From contig JAUJPG010000020.1 of NCBI GenBank assembly GCA_030447245.1, positions 1 through 58,506 on the forward strand: a DNA stretch of 58,506 bases. The letters run 5' to 3'. The notes under the pieces are model-generated. The model was given only the letters and a program-made list of their open reading frames with translations. It made no database searches and was not told where the DNA came from. The position numbers and the translations under genes were made by a program. Source of the DNA: Chloroflexota bacterium. Its GTDB lineage: Bacteria > Chloroflexota > UBA6077 > JACCZL01. Shown piece by piece: positions 1 through 8,869 of the stretch. Within the stretch, counting starts at the first letter, position 1. The number at the start of each line of letters is the position of its first letter.

Positions 1-187
1 CGTCCCGCAGCCAGGCGTAGACGGCCAGCTCCTCGGCCAGGCGCGTCTTGCCGATGCCCGGTTCGCCGACCAGCAGGGCGACGCCGCCCCGCCGGGCGCG
101 GGCGGCCTCGAGCATGGCCCGCAGCCGATCCAACTCGGCCTCGCGCCCGATGAAGCGCGGCGTGCCGAACCCGGGGTGAGCCTGCAT
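1..187 (-). CDS. AAA/STAND-type ATPase, N-terminal part (runs off the window)
   Basis: Only the first 62 codons are inside the window. After a short leader the protein reads FIGREAELDRL, then a hydrophobic strand and the Walker A motif GEPGIGKTRL at about residues 43-52. This layout is typical of the AAA domain of large STAND or LuxR-type regulators and of cyclase-AAA-TPR proteins, where a 'F(I/V)GRE..L..L' lead-in precedes the P-loop by about 20 residues. The ATG at 187 is preceded in frame by a TGA only nine bases upstream, so it is the earliest possible ATG. What lies C-terminal (TPR, HTH, cyclase or effector) cannot be seen. A gene with a CARF-like domain lies immediately upstream on the same strand. 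Confidence 0.75.
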   Translation of the reverse strand, partial: MQAHPGFGTPRFIGREAELDRLRAMLEAARARRGGVALLVGEPGIGKTRLAEELAVYAWLRD

Positions 188-945
188 GACGCTGCCTCAC
201 CGGCGCCGTCCCGCCGTCTGATGCGGCGATTATACGCCGCCGCTTTGGGGCCAAAGCTTGGCAGCTGAGCCATGAGCGCCTCGGTGCCACGGCCACGGCG
301 GAGGCGCAGCGGACGGTCGGGTTCGGCGCGGTGAACCGCTTCGAGCAGCGGGCGGGCGGCCGGCAGGTCTCGGGCAATGCGGTGCGCGGCCTGCCCGAAC
401 GCCCCGGCCCCGCCCGGCGCGCGCTCGACCCCGACCAGGCGCTTGCCGTGCAGCTCCAGGAAATCCGCCAGCCGCAAGGCCGCGCCGAGAGGAGCGGCGG
501 TCGTCCCGTCCGGGTTGATCGACCGGACCAGCCGATCGCTCCAGTCGATGCGGAGCAGCCGCGAACGGTCCGGCCGCCTCCGCTCGCGTCGACGGGCCAG
601 CTCGTACAGGGCGATCCCGACGACGCCACGGCCATTGGTCAGGTCGAAGACCGTGGACGAGCCGACCGCGGCCGGCTCTGGGAAGATCTGTTCGAGCTCG
701 GCCAGCGCGAGCGGCACGTCGGCCGCGTCCAGCGGGACCCAGGTCGCCCGGCGCCCCTCGCGGCGCAACAGGCGCAGGAGCGGCTCGACTCGCCAGCCGA
801 CGACCGGCCTGCCGACACAGACGACGTGCTCCGCTTCGACATGGCGTGCCAGGACGAGCGGCGCCAGCGGCTCGTCACCCAGCGCCGTGAGCAGGACAAC
901 GGAGGTCGACTGAGCTCGGTCCGATCCACCGGCGCTCCTGGCCAT
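188..945 (-). CDS. CARF-like (Card1/DUF1887 N-terminal type) protein, 3' end unclear
   Basis: The reading frame starts at ATG 945, four bases after the sortase stop, and stays open to the window edge; its last part overlaps the AAA gene in another frame, so the true end is uncertain. Residues about 14-165 read like the N-terminal CARF domain of Card1/DUF1887 nucleases. There is a first strand VVLLTALGDEPLAPL with the 'ExPLxxL' turn, then ARHVEAEHVVCVG. A FDLTNGRGVVGIALYELAR segment (near 100-118) sits where the family has NLTGGTKLMxxAxYE. An RIDWSDRL strand and a final ADFLELHG correspond to the family's 'DYLxLHG'. The canonical GGTK is changed to NGRG, so ligand binding may differ. No nuclease active site follows, and no CRISPR array is visible. 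An AGGAGG directly abuts the ATG, which is closer than ideal. The gene may be truncated or frameshifted near position 230. Confidence 0.5.
229..234 (-). promoter_or_regulatory. Perfect -10-like TATAAT upstream of the AAA gene
   Basis: On the minus strand a TATAAT hexamer lies about 42 bases upstream of the ATG at 187, in an otherwise GC-rich stretch. I see no convincing -35 hexamer at 16-18 bases, so this is a weak promoter call. Confidence 0.25.
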
Positions 946-949
946 CCTC

Positions 950-3097
950 CTAGCGCCGGATGACGGTCACAGTGTTCTCGGGCAGGAACCCGCCGGGCAC
1001 GTCCAGGATCGGCTCACCGGGGGTCCCGTTGACGTGGGCGAGTAGCTCGGCGTGCGCCTGGTCGTCCGCGACGCCGACGAGCAGCTCATGCCGGACGTTC
1101 GGCGGTCCGCCGACGTCCAGCTCGACCTCCCAGGTGCCGTCGCGGCGGACGTCGATCTCCTGGCCATAGACGTACCAGCGGCTGCCCGGGACGTCGGCCC
1201 TGACCATCAGCCAGACGTGGGCGGCGGGTCGGGCCGGCTGCTTGCGCACGCCGCGGACGGCGACCCGGCGCGGAATCACCGCCCCTGCCGTTGGGGCGCG
1301 GAACTCCAGGCCGAGCGGAGCGGGAACGGCCCGCACGGTTGTCGCGGGCCTGGCTGGCGCGGCGTCGGGCTTGGCGGGCGCGGCGTCCGGTTTGGCGGCT
1401 CCTCGCGGGATGGCCGCCGGCGCGGGCGGTGGGACCGGTGTCGCCGTGGGCGGGACTTCGGTTGGGGCGGCCGTTGGCCTCAGCGTGGCAGGCGGCTCAG
1501 GCGTGTCAGCCGGGCGCTCGGCTTCCTCCACGGCGCTGGCGGTCGCGGTCGCAGCCGCCAACTCTTGCCGCGTCAAGTCGTCCTGGTATGCCGTGTTGGT
1601 CGCGCGGACGGCTGCCTCATGCGCTGTGCGCTGGGCGGCCGCCTCGGCGGCCTCGCGAGCGGCCTGCTCGGCACGCTCGGCGTTCCGGGCGATCGTCTCG
1701 CGCGCCAGCTCGGGGGGCTCGGCTATGACCCACAGCCGATGGGAATAGTCGTTACGCCATGGGATCCAGCTGCCAGTGCAGGTCATCAGGGTCAGCCGTG
1801 GCGTGTCGGTCGGCTGCATCGGGACGTGGTCGTCAAAGGCGCGGACGGCCGTCTCGCTGACCGTGAAGCGGTACTCGAGTCCACGCGAGACTGCCACAAC
1901 GTCGTCGCCCGGCCGCAAGCGGTCCAGGTGGTTGAAGACGTCACCGGTCGGCCCGCGCAGGTGGCCGATCAGCACGGTGTTACCCTCGCTGACCGAAGCG
2001 CTGCCCTGGAGCTGGCCGACGACGAACGGCGGCGGCTCCCAGGCGATCGGGACGACCCCGGAGCGGATGCCGAGGCGTGGGATGTCGACCAGCTTGGCTG
2101 GCCCCGGCCGCGGCCGGGGTGCGACAGTCCGCGGCCGGGCACGCCCGATCTCGCCGCCACCGAGCAGCCGGACCGCGATCTCTGGCGCGTCGACCTCGTC
2201 GTCGCTGGCAGTGACGTGCAGCTCCAGCTCGGCCTGCTCGCCGGGGGCGAGTCCCGGGAAGTCGAAGTAGCGGTAGCCGTCCTCCTCGACACGATCGCCG
2301 ACGACGTCCGGAATGGCGCCAAAGACCTGGAAGCCACCGAACCAGCGATTGGAGACCGCCAGGCTGACCGGCGCGCTCGGCAGCTCGGCGCGGCTTCGCA
2401 GCACCAGCGCCAGGCGCGCGGTGGCGCCAGGCTCGGGCGGGTCGAAGAAGCGGAAGTCCACCTCACTCAGCTCGATCTCCTCGGCCGCGGCGCGGGCCGG
2501 CGGCAAACGAATCGTCGCGCTCTCCGCGGTCGGCAGCGGCGGACCAAACAACGGCTCGCGCTGCCGATCAGGAGCCTGGAGCATGCTCGGCCTGGGCGGC
2601 TGACCGGATGCCTGGCTTCGCTCGCCTCGGGCCTGTCCGGGCGAGAGCGGGTTCGCCACACCCGAAGCTCGAGCATCTGCGACGGCCGTGGCCGGCTCGT
2701 CAATGAACAGCGGTGACGGGCTCTCCGCGCGACGCTCGGCAAGCTCGGATTCGGGAGACTGGGCCCAGGCCCAACTAGCGTACCAGGAGTAGGCATAGGC
2801 CGCACCGCCGACCAGCACGCTGCCGAAACCGAACAGCAGCAGCGCCGCGGCGGCGAGCACATGCTGCCGAGTGCCGGCCGGGCGCGGCGCCACGGGCCGC
2901 GCGGCCGACGCCACCGCGTGTGCCATCCCCAGCATCGGACGTCCCTGGCGCAAAAACGCACGCGTAAGAGCGCCGGCCGCGGGGCCGAGTCTGAGGTTGA
3001 CCTTGAGCCACCCCGCTAGGGCGCGCCGGAGCCGGCCAATCATCAGGCGCGATCCATCCTTGGGCGCGCGCGCACCTGGATACCTGGACGGGGACAT
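950..3097 (-). CDS. Large membrane-anchored sortase with C-terminal linker and Ig-like region
   Basis: This 715-residue protein should cleave LPxTG-like motifs and link surface proteins to the cell envelope. A membrane segment (AAALLLFGFGSVLVGGAAYAY) lies near residues 85-105, followed by a Pro/Ala-rich stretch and a beta-rich extracellular region. The sortase domain spans roughly residues 335-460 and has all three catalytic residues: His379 in VLIGHLRG, Cys440 in LTLMTCTG and Arg454 in SHRLWV. After it come an Ala/Glu-rich helical stretch, a Pro/Thr linker and a final beta domain (about 605-715). Most sortases are 200-300 residues, so the N- and C-terminal additions are unusual. Two plausible substrates lie nearby, at 3138-3446 and 6911-7624. 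The start at 3097 is the longest; a Met about 19 codons later is possible. Confidence 0.88.
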   Translation of the reverse strand: MSPSRYPGARAPKDGSRLMIGRLRRALAGWLKVNLRLGPAAGALTRAFLRQGRPMLGMAHAVASAARPVAPRPAGTRQHVLAAAALLLFGFGSVLVGGAAYAYSWYASWAWAQSPESELAERRAESPSPLFIDEPATAVADARASGVANPLSPGQARGERSQASGQPPRPSMLQAPDRQREPLFGPPLPTAESATIRLPPARAAAEEIELSEVDFRFFDPPEPGATARLALVLRSRAELPSAPVSLAVSNRWFGGFQVFGAIPDVVGDRVEEDGYRYFDFPGLAPGEQAELELHVTASDDEVDAPEIAVRLLGGGEIGRARPRTVAPRPRPGPAKLVDIPRLGIRSGVVPIAWEPPPFVVGQLQGSASVSEGNTVLIGHLRGPTGDVFNHLDRLRPGDDVVAVSRGLEYRFTVSETAVRAFDDHVPMQPTDTPRLTLMTCTGSWIPWRNDYSHRLWVIAEPPELARETIARNAERAEQAAREAAEAAAQRTAHEAAVRATNTAYQDDLTRQELAAATATASAVEEAERPADTPEPPATLRPTAAPTEVPPTATPVPPPAPAAIPRGAAKPDAAPAKPDAAPARPATTVRAVPAPLGLEFRAPTAGAVIPRRVAVRGVRKQPARPAAHVWLMVRADVPGSRWYVYGQEIDVRRDGTWEVELDVGGPPNVRHELLVGVADDQAHAELLAHVNGTPGEPILDVPGGFLPENTVTVIRR

Positions 3098-3137
3098 GGC
3101 AGACGTGCCGCGCTAATCTAGCCGATACGACGCGCCG

Positions 3138-3446
3138 CTACTCCCGCTTCCGGCCCCGTCGCAGCAGGTACGCCCCGCCGCCCAGGGCCGCCGCGCCGCC
3201 GCCCAACAACGGCAAGGCCAGCTCCATCGGGAAGCCGCCCGCGCGCGGAGTCGGCGCGCCGGCCGGCTTGGCCGCTGGTGCGGCCGTTGCGGCCGGCTTC
3301 GGAATCACCGGCGCCGGCACCGCCGGGCTCGGCTTGGGAGTGGGCACTTGAGCCTCGGCGACCGGAACGCTCGAGGCGGGACCGGTGCCGACGACGAGCA
3401 GGGCAGCGCCGATGAACACCGCGGCGGCCAGCAGTCTCTCTTTCAC
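3138..3446 (-). CDS. Small exported protein with sortase-signal-like C-terminus
   Basis: The protein is about 102 residues. It has a signal peptide (KERLLAAAVFIGAALLVVG...), then a Pro/Ala/Lys-rich linker, then PRAGGFPMELALPLLGG leading into a hydrophobic helix and a basic tail RRGRKRE. That order (short motif, hydrophobic span, Arg/Lys tail) is the cell-wall sorting signal of sortase substrates, although the motif is not a clean LPxTG. I chose GTG 3446 because GGAGG lies six bases upstream; a TTG two codons earlier would touch that ribosome site. It sits directly upstream of the sortase gene in the same direction, which supports a substrate or accessory role. Confidence 0.6.
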   Translation of the reverse strand: MKERLLAAAVFIGAALLVVGTGPASSVPVAEAQVPTPKPSPAVPAPVIPKPAATAAPAAKPAGAPTPRAGGFPMELALPLLGGGAAALGGGAYLLRRGRKRE

Positions 3447-3773
3447 GCTCAACCTCCGAATGTTCGCAGGGCGCGCGCCCCGAGCTATTCTCCCTGGAAA
3501 CAGGTCTCCACGTCAAAGCGGCCCCGCCCGGCGGGTGTGTTCTGCTTCTGTAGACCTGGTCCGCGGTGCGAAATCCCGGAGTGACGCGACCAGTTGCGAT
3601 TGCCGGCGGCGACACCATGCTCGCGCTCCGCGCCCGCCTCCGATCCCGGGGACCGCTCACCCCGAACCGCCAGCTGGCCTGACCGAGCAGACACCAGAAC
3701 TACGATGGTGAGTCAGGCCCGATCGCTGCCCAGGCTACCGACGGCTTGAGGGTGAGAGAGCGTATGTTCGGCG
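3447..3773. other. Intergenic, no gene recognised
   Basis: About 330 bases between the small exported protein and the O-antigen-ligase-like gene. Short open frames occur on both strands but none has a recognisable protein or a good ribosome site. The upstream promoter for the sortase-substrate/sortase pair should lie here, but no clear hexamers are seen. Confidence 0.5.
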
Positions 3774-5287
3774 TCACCGTGGAAGTCGCGAGACCGGGGA
3801 GGGCGCGGACGTCGGTACCGGACCGGCCAGGCAGCTGGCAGCCGCGAGAAGCCCGGCGTACACCCAGAACAGCGCCACCATGTGCGGGAAGCGCGGGTTC
3901 ATGAAGTAGTGGTCGAAGAGGCCGGCCACCAGCGCGGCGACGAACGCCGCCCCGAGCGTAGCTGAAAGCCTGTCTTCGGCCGCCCGGTCGACGGCGCTCA
4001 TCGTGCGGAGCGCTCCAACCAACGGCGTCGCCACGGCCGCCAGGAACAGTCCCAGGCCGAGAAGCCCGGTCTGCTCGCCGACCAGCAGGTAGATGTTTGA
4101 GACGCCGACGAAAGTGCCGGCCTCTGGGGCGCCGCCGAAGCCGACGCCGAGGATCGGGTACGACGAGATCAGGTCGACAGCCTGGCGGTACTCGTCCAAC
4201 CGCAGGGCGGCCGCCCGATCCTGCGCGGCGAAGCCAGAGACCAGGCGCTCGAGCATCACTCGCCCGATCGGCAGCACTAGCAGCGCCGCGCCGACTGGGA
4301 CGGCCAGCAGCGCCAGGCGGCGCTCGCGGAACAGCGCCAGGAAGGCCCAGGCCGCGGCAAGTCCAACCCATGAGCTGCGCGAGTCGGTCGCAATCATCGC
4401 GGCGGCTACCACCACACCGGCCGGCAGCAGCGTCCAGCGCGGAACGACCGGCCGTGGGACGAGCGCCTGACCGAGCATCAGCGCGCCCGCCAGCATCAGC
4501 AGGCCGCCGAGGACGTTCGGGTCGATCGAGGTGCCGGTTGCCCGAAGGACGTCGGTGTAGGTGTTGTTCGGGCCAGGACGGAAGCGCAGCACCTCGCGGC
4601 ACGGGTAGCCGACGGCGCTCAGCGAGGACAGGGTGTCGACGATCCGGCCGCGCGGCAGGGTGTGGATGACCAGCGCGAGCGCCTCCAGCGAGCGCTCCGC
4701 AGATGATCAGCGTGCGGACCAGGGCTCGAAGTTGAAGCCGGTCTCCGGACGGCGTCCGCCGCGACCAGCAGGAGCAGGATCGCCGTCGCGTACTTGAGGA
4801 AGCTGCGCTGGCGGTCCGCTGAGCGGAGCGTACGCGGCACCGGCGAGCAGCGCGGCAACGGCCACGCCTAGATACAGCAGGGCCCAGCGGCCGGCGGGCG
4901 GAGAGCGATTCGCACGCCCGGCTGCGCGACGCGTACCTCGCGCCCACACACGCACCAGCCAGCCAAGGACCACGCCGCCGCTCAGCGCGTCAATGGCAGT
5001 AAGCTGGAACGGACCGCCGAGCGGAATGACCGCGAATGGCAGCAGCGAGGCCGTCGCGACCAGCGCCATGAGATCATCTGGAGCTTCTGGCCACCCCGAC
5101 CGCCAGCGCCAGTCCGCCCGGCCGTGAGCAGCGCGGCGATCGGCGACGTGAGCGCGACCCCGACGCCGATGCCAGCTCCGAGCAGCACGGCCAGCGGCAC
5201 GACGACGATCGGCCAGGGCCAGGCGGGCAGGGGAGGCGCTGCTCTCGTGGAGCGTCCGTCGCGCGTCGCCAGTCCGCCCCTCAGCAT
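3774..5287 (-). pseudogene. O-antigen ligase/polymerase-like membrane protein, multiply frameshifted
   Basis: The intact 3' part (4592-3774) encodes a polytopic protein with ATDSRSSWVGLAAAW and EYRQAVDLISSYPILGVGFGG. These are the hallmarks of the Wzy_C/WaaL O-antigen ligase family, which joins or polymerises cell-surface glycans. The 5' part can be followed upstream through at least five frame changes: PWPIVVVPLAVLLGAGIGVG near 5230, LPFAVIPLGGPFQLTAIDAL near 5010, FLKYATAILLLLVAADAV near 4780, and IVDTLSSLSAVGYPCREV near 4610. No internal nonsense codons occur within each correct frame, so the indels are either recent or consensus errors. The gene follows a similarly broken GT4 glycosyltransferase, which suggests one surface-polysaccharide operon. 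The start ATG at 5287 is tentative. Confidence 0.65.
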
Positions 5288-5379
5288 CGTGATCGCTCGA
5301 CGTCCGCGCGGACATCCGTGCCCGCCCCACCAGCGCGAGTGTCGGCGCTGGCGCGGCCAGAAGTCGGCATCCTGGGAAC

Positions 5380-6756
5380 ACGGGGGCGGGACCACCCGCG
5401 GGTCGCGAGGGCCCCCGGAGGACCGTGGCGCCGGGTCGAGCATCGGCGAACACGGTCTGGTACACGGCCAGCGTTTGGCGCGCGATCTCCGGCAGGCGAT
5501 GCGGCTCGACACAGCGCGAGCGTTCGCGGACAGGCGCGCGCGCAAGGCTGGATCGTCGGCCAGGCTGGCGATTGCCCGCGCGAGGGCGGCCGGGTCGTCC
5601 GGGAGGTACCAGGAGGAGCTCGACGCCGTCCCGGAGCTGCACTGGAGCGTTGCCCCGCGGGGGTGGGCGAGGCGTGGAGACGACCGATGCGCGCGTGCTC
5701 ACGATCGGCAGGCCATGGGCGAGACCGGCCATCAGCGTGCCGCGGCGGAGCGAGGCACCGTCGCGGAACGGCAGGACCAGGACGTCGCAGGCCAGCAGCG
5801 CGGCCGAGGCATCCGCGGACGGCAGCCGCGGTCCGCACCACCAGCTGGCTGGAACCGTGGCGGCTGATCAGGTCGCGAACCAGGCGCGCCTCTGCCAGGT
5901 CGGTCGGGCTGGAGGCGCCGGGTCTCGGCCCCGATGAGCGCCAGGCGCACCGGGCGGCCCTCGCGTGCGAGCCAGCCCAGCGCCTCGACGAGCGTCGGCG
6001 CGCCTTTGCTCGAGCCGAGGAAGCCGAAGTACCCGAGCAACAGGGTGGCCTCGTCGGCTCCAAGTTGACGACGCACCGCGGCGCGATCGAAGTCGTCGCG
6101 GGACGGACCTCCAGGTTGCTGCCGATCGGGATCAGGTGGCTGCGCGGAGCGGCGCCGATCTCGACCAGGTCGGCTCGGTGAAGATCGCCGCGTGGCTGAA
6201 GGCGGCGAGCGCGCGGTTGGCCGCCGCGCGAAGCGGGCCGCCTTGGGGAACAGATACGGGACACGGACGTCGTGGAAGGTGGTCACAACCCGCGCGCGGG
6301 GGACGGCCGCGCGCGCCCAGAGGGGCAGCAGGTTGGTTTCGCCGCGCAGGTCAAAGGCGCTGGCCTGGTACTGGATGTGGAGGAGCGGACGCGGACCGAG
6401 TCGGCAAAGCGCGGCGGCGACCACGGGCCAGGCGCGAACGTCCCAGGCCGCACGTCAGCCCAGACTGGCACCGGCGGCCGTGCCAGCGGCGACAGCTCCG
6501 CTGGCCGGTGGGTCGGCTCGATCGCGCGATCGGTCCGCCGGGTGGTGAGGACCCGAACGGCCAGGCCAAGCGCCGCCAGCGCCTCGGCCAGGCGGGCGGT
6601 GTAGTCGCCGACGCCGCCGGCGTCCGGTGGGAACTCGCCCGTCACCAGGCAGACGCCGGAGGGTCCTCCCGCGTGGGGCGGGGGTCGCTGCGCCGCCAGA
6701 TCGAAGGGCGCGGGGGCGGTCCGTCGCACGGCCGGATCATACACCCAGGGAAGCAC
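5380..6756 (-). pseudogene. GT4-family glycosyltransferase, multiply frameshifted
   Basis: The first segment (GTG 6756) reads CLVTGEFPPDAGGVGDYTARLAEAL, the donor-side GT4 opening. Further recognisable blocks appear in other frames: LLHIQYQASAFDLRGETNLLPLW, VVTTFHDVRVPYLFPKAAR, LIPIGSNLEVRP, ATLLLGYFGFLGSSKGAPTLVEAL, then ALLACDVLVLPFRDGASLRRGTLMAG and HGLPIVST. The last blocks are the C-terminal sugar-nucleotide domain with the 'D(V/L)L(V/L)LP...EG' region. About eight frame changes are needed to connect them, yet the conserved blocks are intact. The 3' end near 5380 is approximate. The product would add a sugar to a lipid-linked or surface glycan; the neighbour downstream is the O-antigen-ligase-like gene. 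Confidence 0.65.
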
Positions 6757-6910
6757 CGGGCCTTCGCGGGCGCCGACGTGGAGCGTGAGCTCGGAGTCTG
6801 CGTTGGCGCCGCTGATCCAATCGGAGCGTTGGACGCGTACTCATACTCGCGGGCCGACAAATCCACGACCGTCGGCCGCGGTGTGTGATGCATCCCGGGA
6901 GGGAAAGCTT

Positions 6911-7624
6911 ATGTCTCATGCGACTCGTCCCCTGTTCTTACGTGGCGCGGTACGCGCATTTTCGGTGGTTGGTGCGCTTGCATTGAGCATCGGGGTCTTC
7001 GCGGCGCCGGCGGCCACCGTCAGCGCCCAGGCCCAGCGCGACATCGTCGACACGGCCGTGGCGGCCGGTTCGTTCGGCACGCTGGCCAGCGCGCTCCAGG
7101 CGGGTAACCTGGTCGACACGCTCAAGGGCCCGGGCCCGTTCACCGTGTTCGCGCCGAGTGACGCCGCGTTCCAGAAGGTTCCGCAGGACGCGTTGAACCA
7201 GACCCTGCAGAACCAGCAGCTTCTGCGTTCGGTCCTGACCTACCACGTGACCGCCGGCCGAATGAGCGCGGCTGACCTCGCCCAGCGTGGCCAGGTGCCC
7301 TCGGTCCAGGGTGGCGTGCTGCAGATCGGCCAGGGGCCGGCCGTCAACGGCGTGCGGATCGTCCAGGCTGACATCCAGGCTTCGAACGGCGTGATCCACG
7401 TCATCGATACCGTCCTGACCCCGCCCGGCGCCGGCAACATGGCCGGCATGGCTCCGGCCCCGTCGGCGCAGGGTGCAGGTATGGGGCAGCCGGGTACGCT
7501 GCCGCGCAGCGGCGTGGCGGACACCGCGTCGTCCCCGCTGGCGCTCGGGCTGTTCGGCCTGGCCGTCCTCGCCCTCGGCGGCTTCTTCGTCCTCCGCCGA
7601 CCTGCTGCCGGCCGCGCCCGCTAG
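6911..7624 (+). CDS. Fasciclin-domain surface protein with LPRSG anchor
   Basis: The 237-residue protein begins with a signal peptide ending near VSAQA. It carries one FAS1 (fasciclin/BIgH3) domain: DIVDTAVAAGSFGTLASAL, then PFTVFAPSDAAFQKVP, LTYHVTAGRM and NGVIHVIDTVLTPP. FAS1 domains are extracellular adhesion modules. The C-terminus has a Gly/Met/Pro linker, LPRSG at residues 197-201, a hydrophobic helix (ALGLFGLAVLALGGFFVL) and RRPAAGRAR, a textbook sortase sorting signal. ATG 6911 is chosen because GGGAGGG lies about seven bases upstream. A strong hairpin terminator follows the stop. The sortase at 950-3097 is the likely processing enzyme. Confidence 0.9.
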   Translation: MSHATRPLFLRGAVRAFSVVGALALSIGVFAAPAATVSAQAQRDIVDTAVAAGSFGTLASALQAGNLVDTLKGPGPFTVFAPSDAAFQKVPQDALNQTLQNQQLLRSVLTYHVTAGRMSAADLAQRGQVPSVQGGVLQIGQGPAVNGVRIVQADIQASNGVIHVIDTVLTPPGAGNMAGMAPAPSAQGAGMGQPGTLPRSGVADTASSPLALGLFGLAVLALGGFFVLRRPAAGRAR

Positions 7625-7645
7625 CGCGCGATCGGTCTCAGCTCG

Positions 7646-7676
7646 AAGGGGCGCGGCATCTGCCGCGCCCCTTCTT
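7646..7676 (+). terminator. Rho-independent-type terminator after the fasciclin gene
   Basis: A 12-base-pair stem (AAGGGGCGCGGC / GCCGCGCCCCTT) with a four-base loop starts 21 bases after the stop codon and is followed by CTTCTTC. The U-tract is short, but the stem is long, perfect and well placed. Confidence 0.7.
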
Positions 7677-7889
7677 CATGCCCCCGCGTGCCTCTCCACG
7701 CGCGTCTGCCGACGGAGCAGATAGACCTTCAGGACCACGCGGACCGGGATCACCAGCCAGCACAGCAGGTTGGCCCAGCTCACGGCTCGCAGGGAGCGCT
7801 CGCCTCGTCGTGATCCTCGGGCGGTGAGCGGTCTTCAGCTTGGGGAGGTATCGTCTATCGAAGGGACGAGGTCAGACGGGCGCCGTCGG

Positions 7890-8498
7890 CTAGGTCATTG
7901 ACGCGATGATCTTCGCCTTGACGGACTCGTACTCGGCTTCGGAGATCAGGCCTTGATCGAGCATCGCCTTGGCCTTCCCGAGCTTCTCGACTGGATCTTC
8001 TCCGGCGGGGGCCGTTGCTGACGGCTGCGGGGACGGGGCGCCCATCTGGATGCCGCCCGACCTCGCGCGAGCCTCTTCCAAATCGCGGATACGGCGTTTC
8101 TCACGCCACTCCTGCTCCTTCGCCTGTGCGATGCCGTAGAAGCGGCGCGCCTGCCCCTTGTCGAGGTTGCCTGCCACTTCAGCCCTGCCATCGATCAGCT
8201 CGACGTGAACCTCCGACGAGAGCATCCCGTCCTTGAGTCGGACGTCCTTGACGTCTTCCCAAGGGAAGTCGGCAAAGTCCCTCCGACCGAGCACGCTGGG
8301 GCGATAGATGACGAGGCGGTTCGAGGTGGCCACGACGCTGTCACGCTTCAGCGAGATGGCGGTCCTGTTCTGCAAGGCAATGAACAGGATCTCCTCACTC
8401 GGCGTCAGGATCGTCGCGACTTCTCGCGCAACCGCTTGGAGCGCCGCTTGGTCTTGGCCAGGGTCAGCGTCCCTGATGGGGATAGTGCCGTCTGCCAC
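7890..8498 (-). CDS. PH-like domain protein with C-terminal SHOCT motif
   Basis: The 202-residue product has a bacterial PH (YokE/bPH) fold signature: an N-terminal helix, EEILFIALQNRTAISLKRDSVVATSNRLVIYRP, then WEDVKDVRLKDG and VHVELIDG. A charged helix with AKEQEWREKRRIRDLEEARAR, a Ser/Pro linker, and the C-terminal SHOCT motif LGKAKAMLDQGLISEAEYESVKAKIIASM follow. SHOCT is a short oligomerisation motif common in membrane-stress proteins. GTG 8498 is preferred to longer starts because AAGGGGG lies about six bases upstream. No membrane span is seen. The gene stands alone on the minus strand; its role is unknown. Confidence 0.8.
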   Translation of the reverse strand: MADGTIPIRDADPGQDQAALQAVAREVATILTPSEEILFIALQNRTAISLKRDSVVATSNRLVIYRPSVLGRRDFADFPWEDVKDVRLKDGMLSSEVHVELIDGRAEVAGNLDKGQARRFYGIAQAKEQEWREKRRIRDLEEARARSGGIQMGAPSPQPSATAPAGEDPVEKLGKAKAMLDQGLISEAEYESVKAKIIASMT

Positions 8499-8869
8499 GC
8501 GATTACCCCCTTGGCTGTGGCGGGTACGTTGTCCTTGAGCCATCTTACAGGGGAATACGCCGCTAACACGAGGATGCCCAGCTGTGACAACGGGGACGAC
8601 GTTCAGACTCGAAGGGGCCGCCATGTCCTCCCCGGACGACCAGATGGCGGCGCTCCTGGTCGCCTGAAGTCCACTGCAGCGCCGAAGACCGGGCGCAACC
8701 CCGGCCCTCGCTTGTGACCTGACCCCGGTGGTGGGTACGGAGTCCTCAGAGCAGGCCGCGCCCGCGGGCCGCGCGTGACTCCACGGACGGCCGGAGCAGC
8801 ATCGTTCTTCAGCCGCGGCGGCCTTTCCGACTTGACGCCGCTCTGAACATCCTGTCCGCGCACCGCCCG

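Noticed and set aside
331..963. Long plus-strand open frames opposite the CARF-like protein
   Set aside because: Low-complexity Arg/Pro/Ala product without known motifs; it is the antisense shadow of a better-supported minus-strand frame, as usual in GC-rich DNA.
1052..2716. 554-codon plus-strand frame opposite the sortase
   Set aside because: Product is Arg/Gly-rich and lacks any fold signature; the sortase on the minus strand has its full catalytic set.
7676..7783. 35-codon minus-strand frame with a hydrophobic stretch (WANLLCWLVIPVRVVLKVYLL)
   Set aside because: No ribosome site, no homologue recalled, and it starts on a lone GTG; too short to support.
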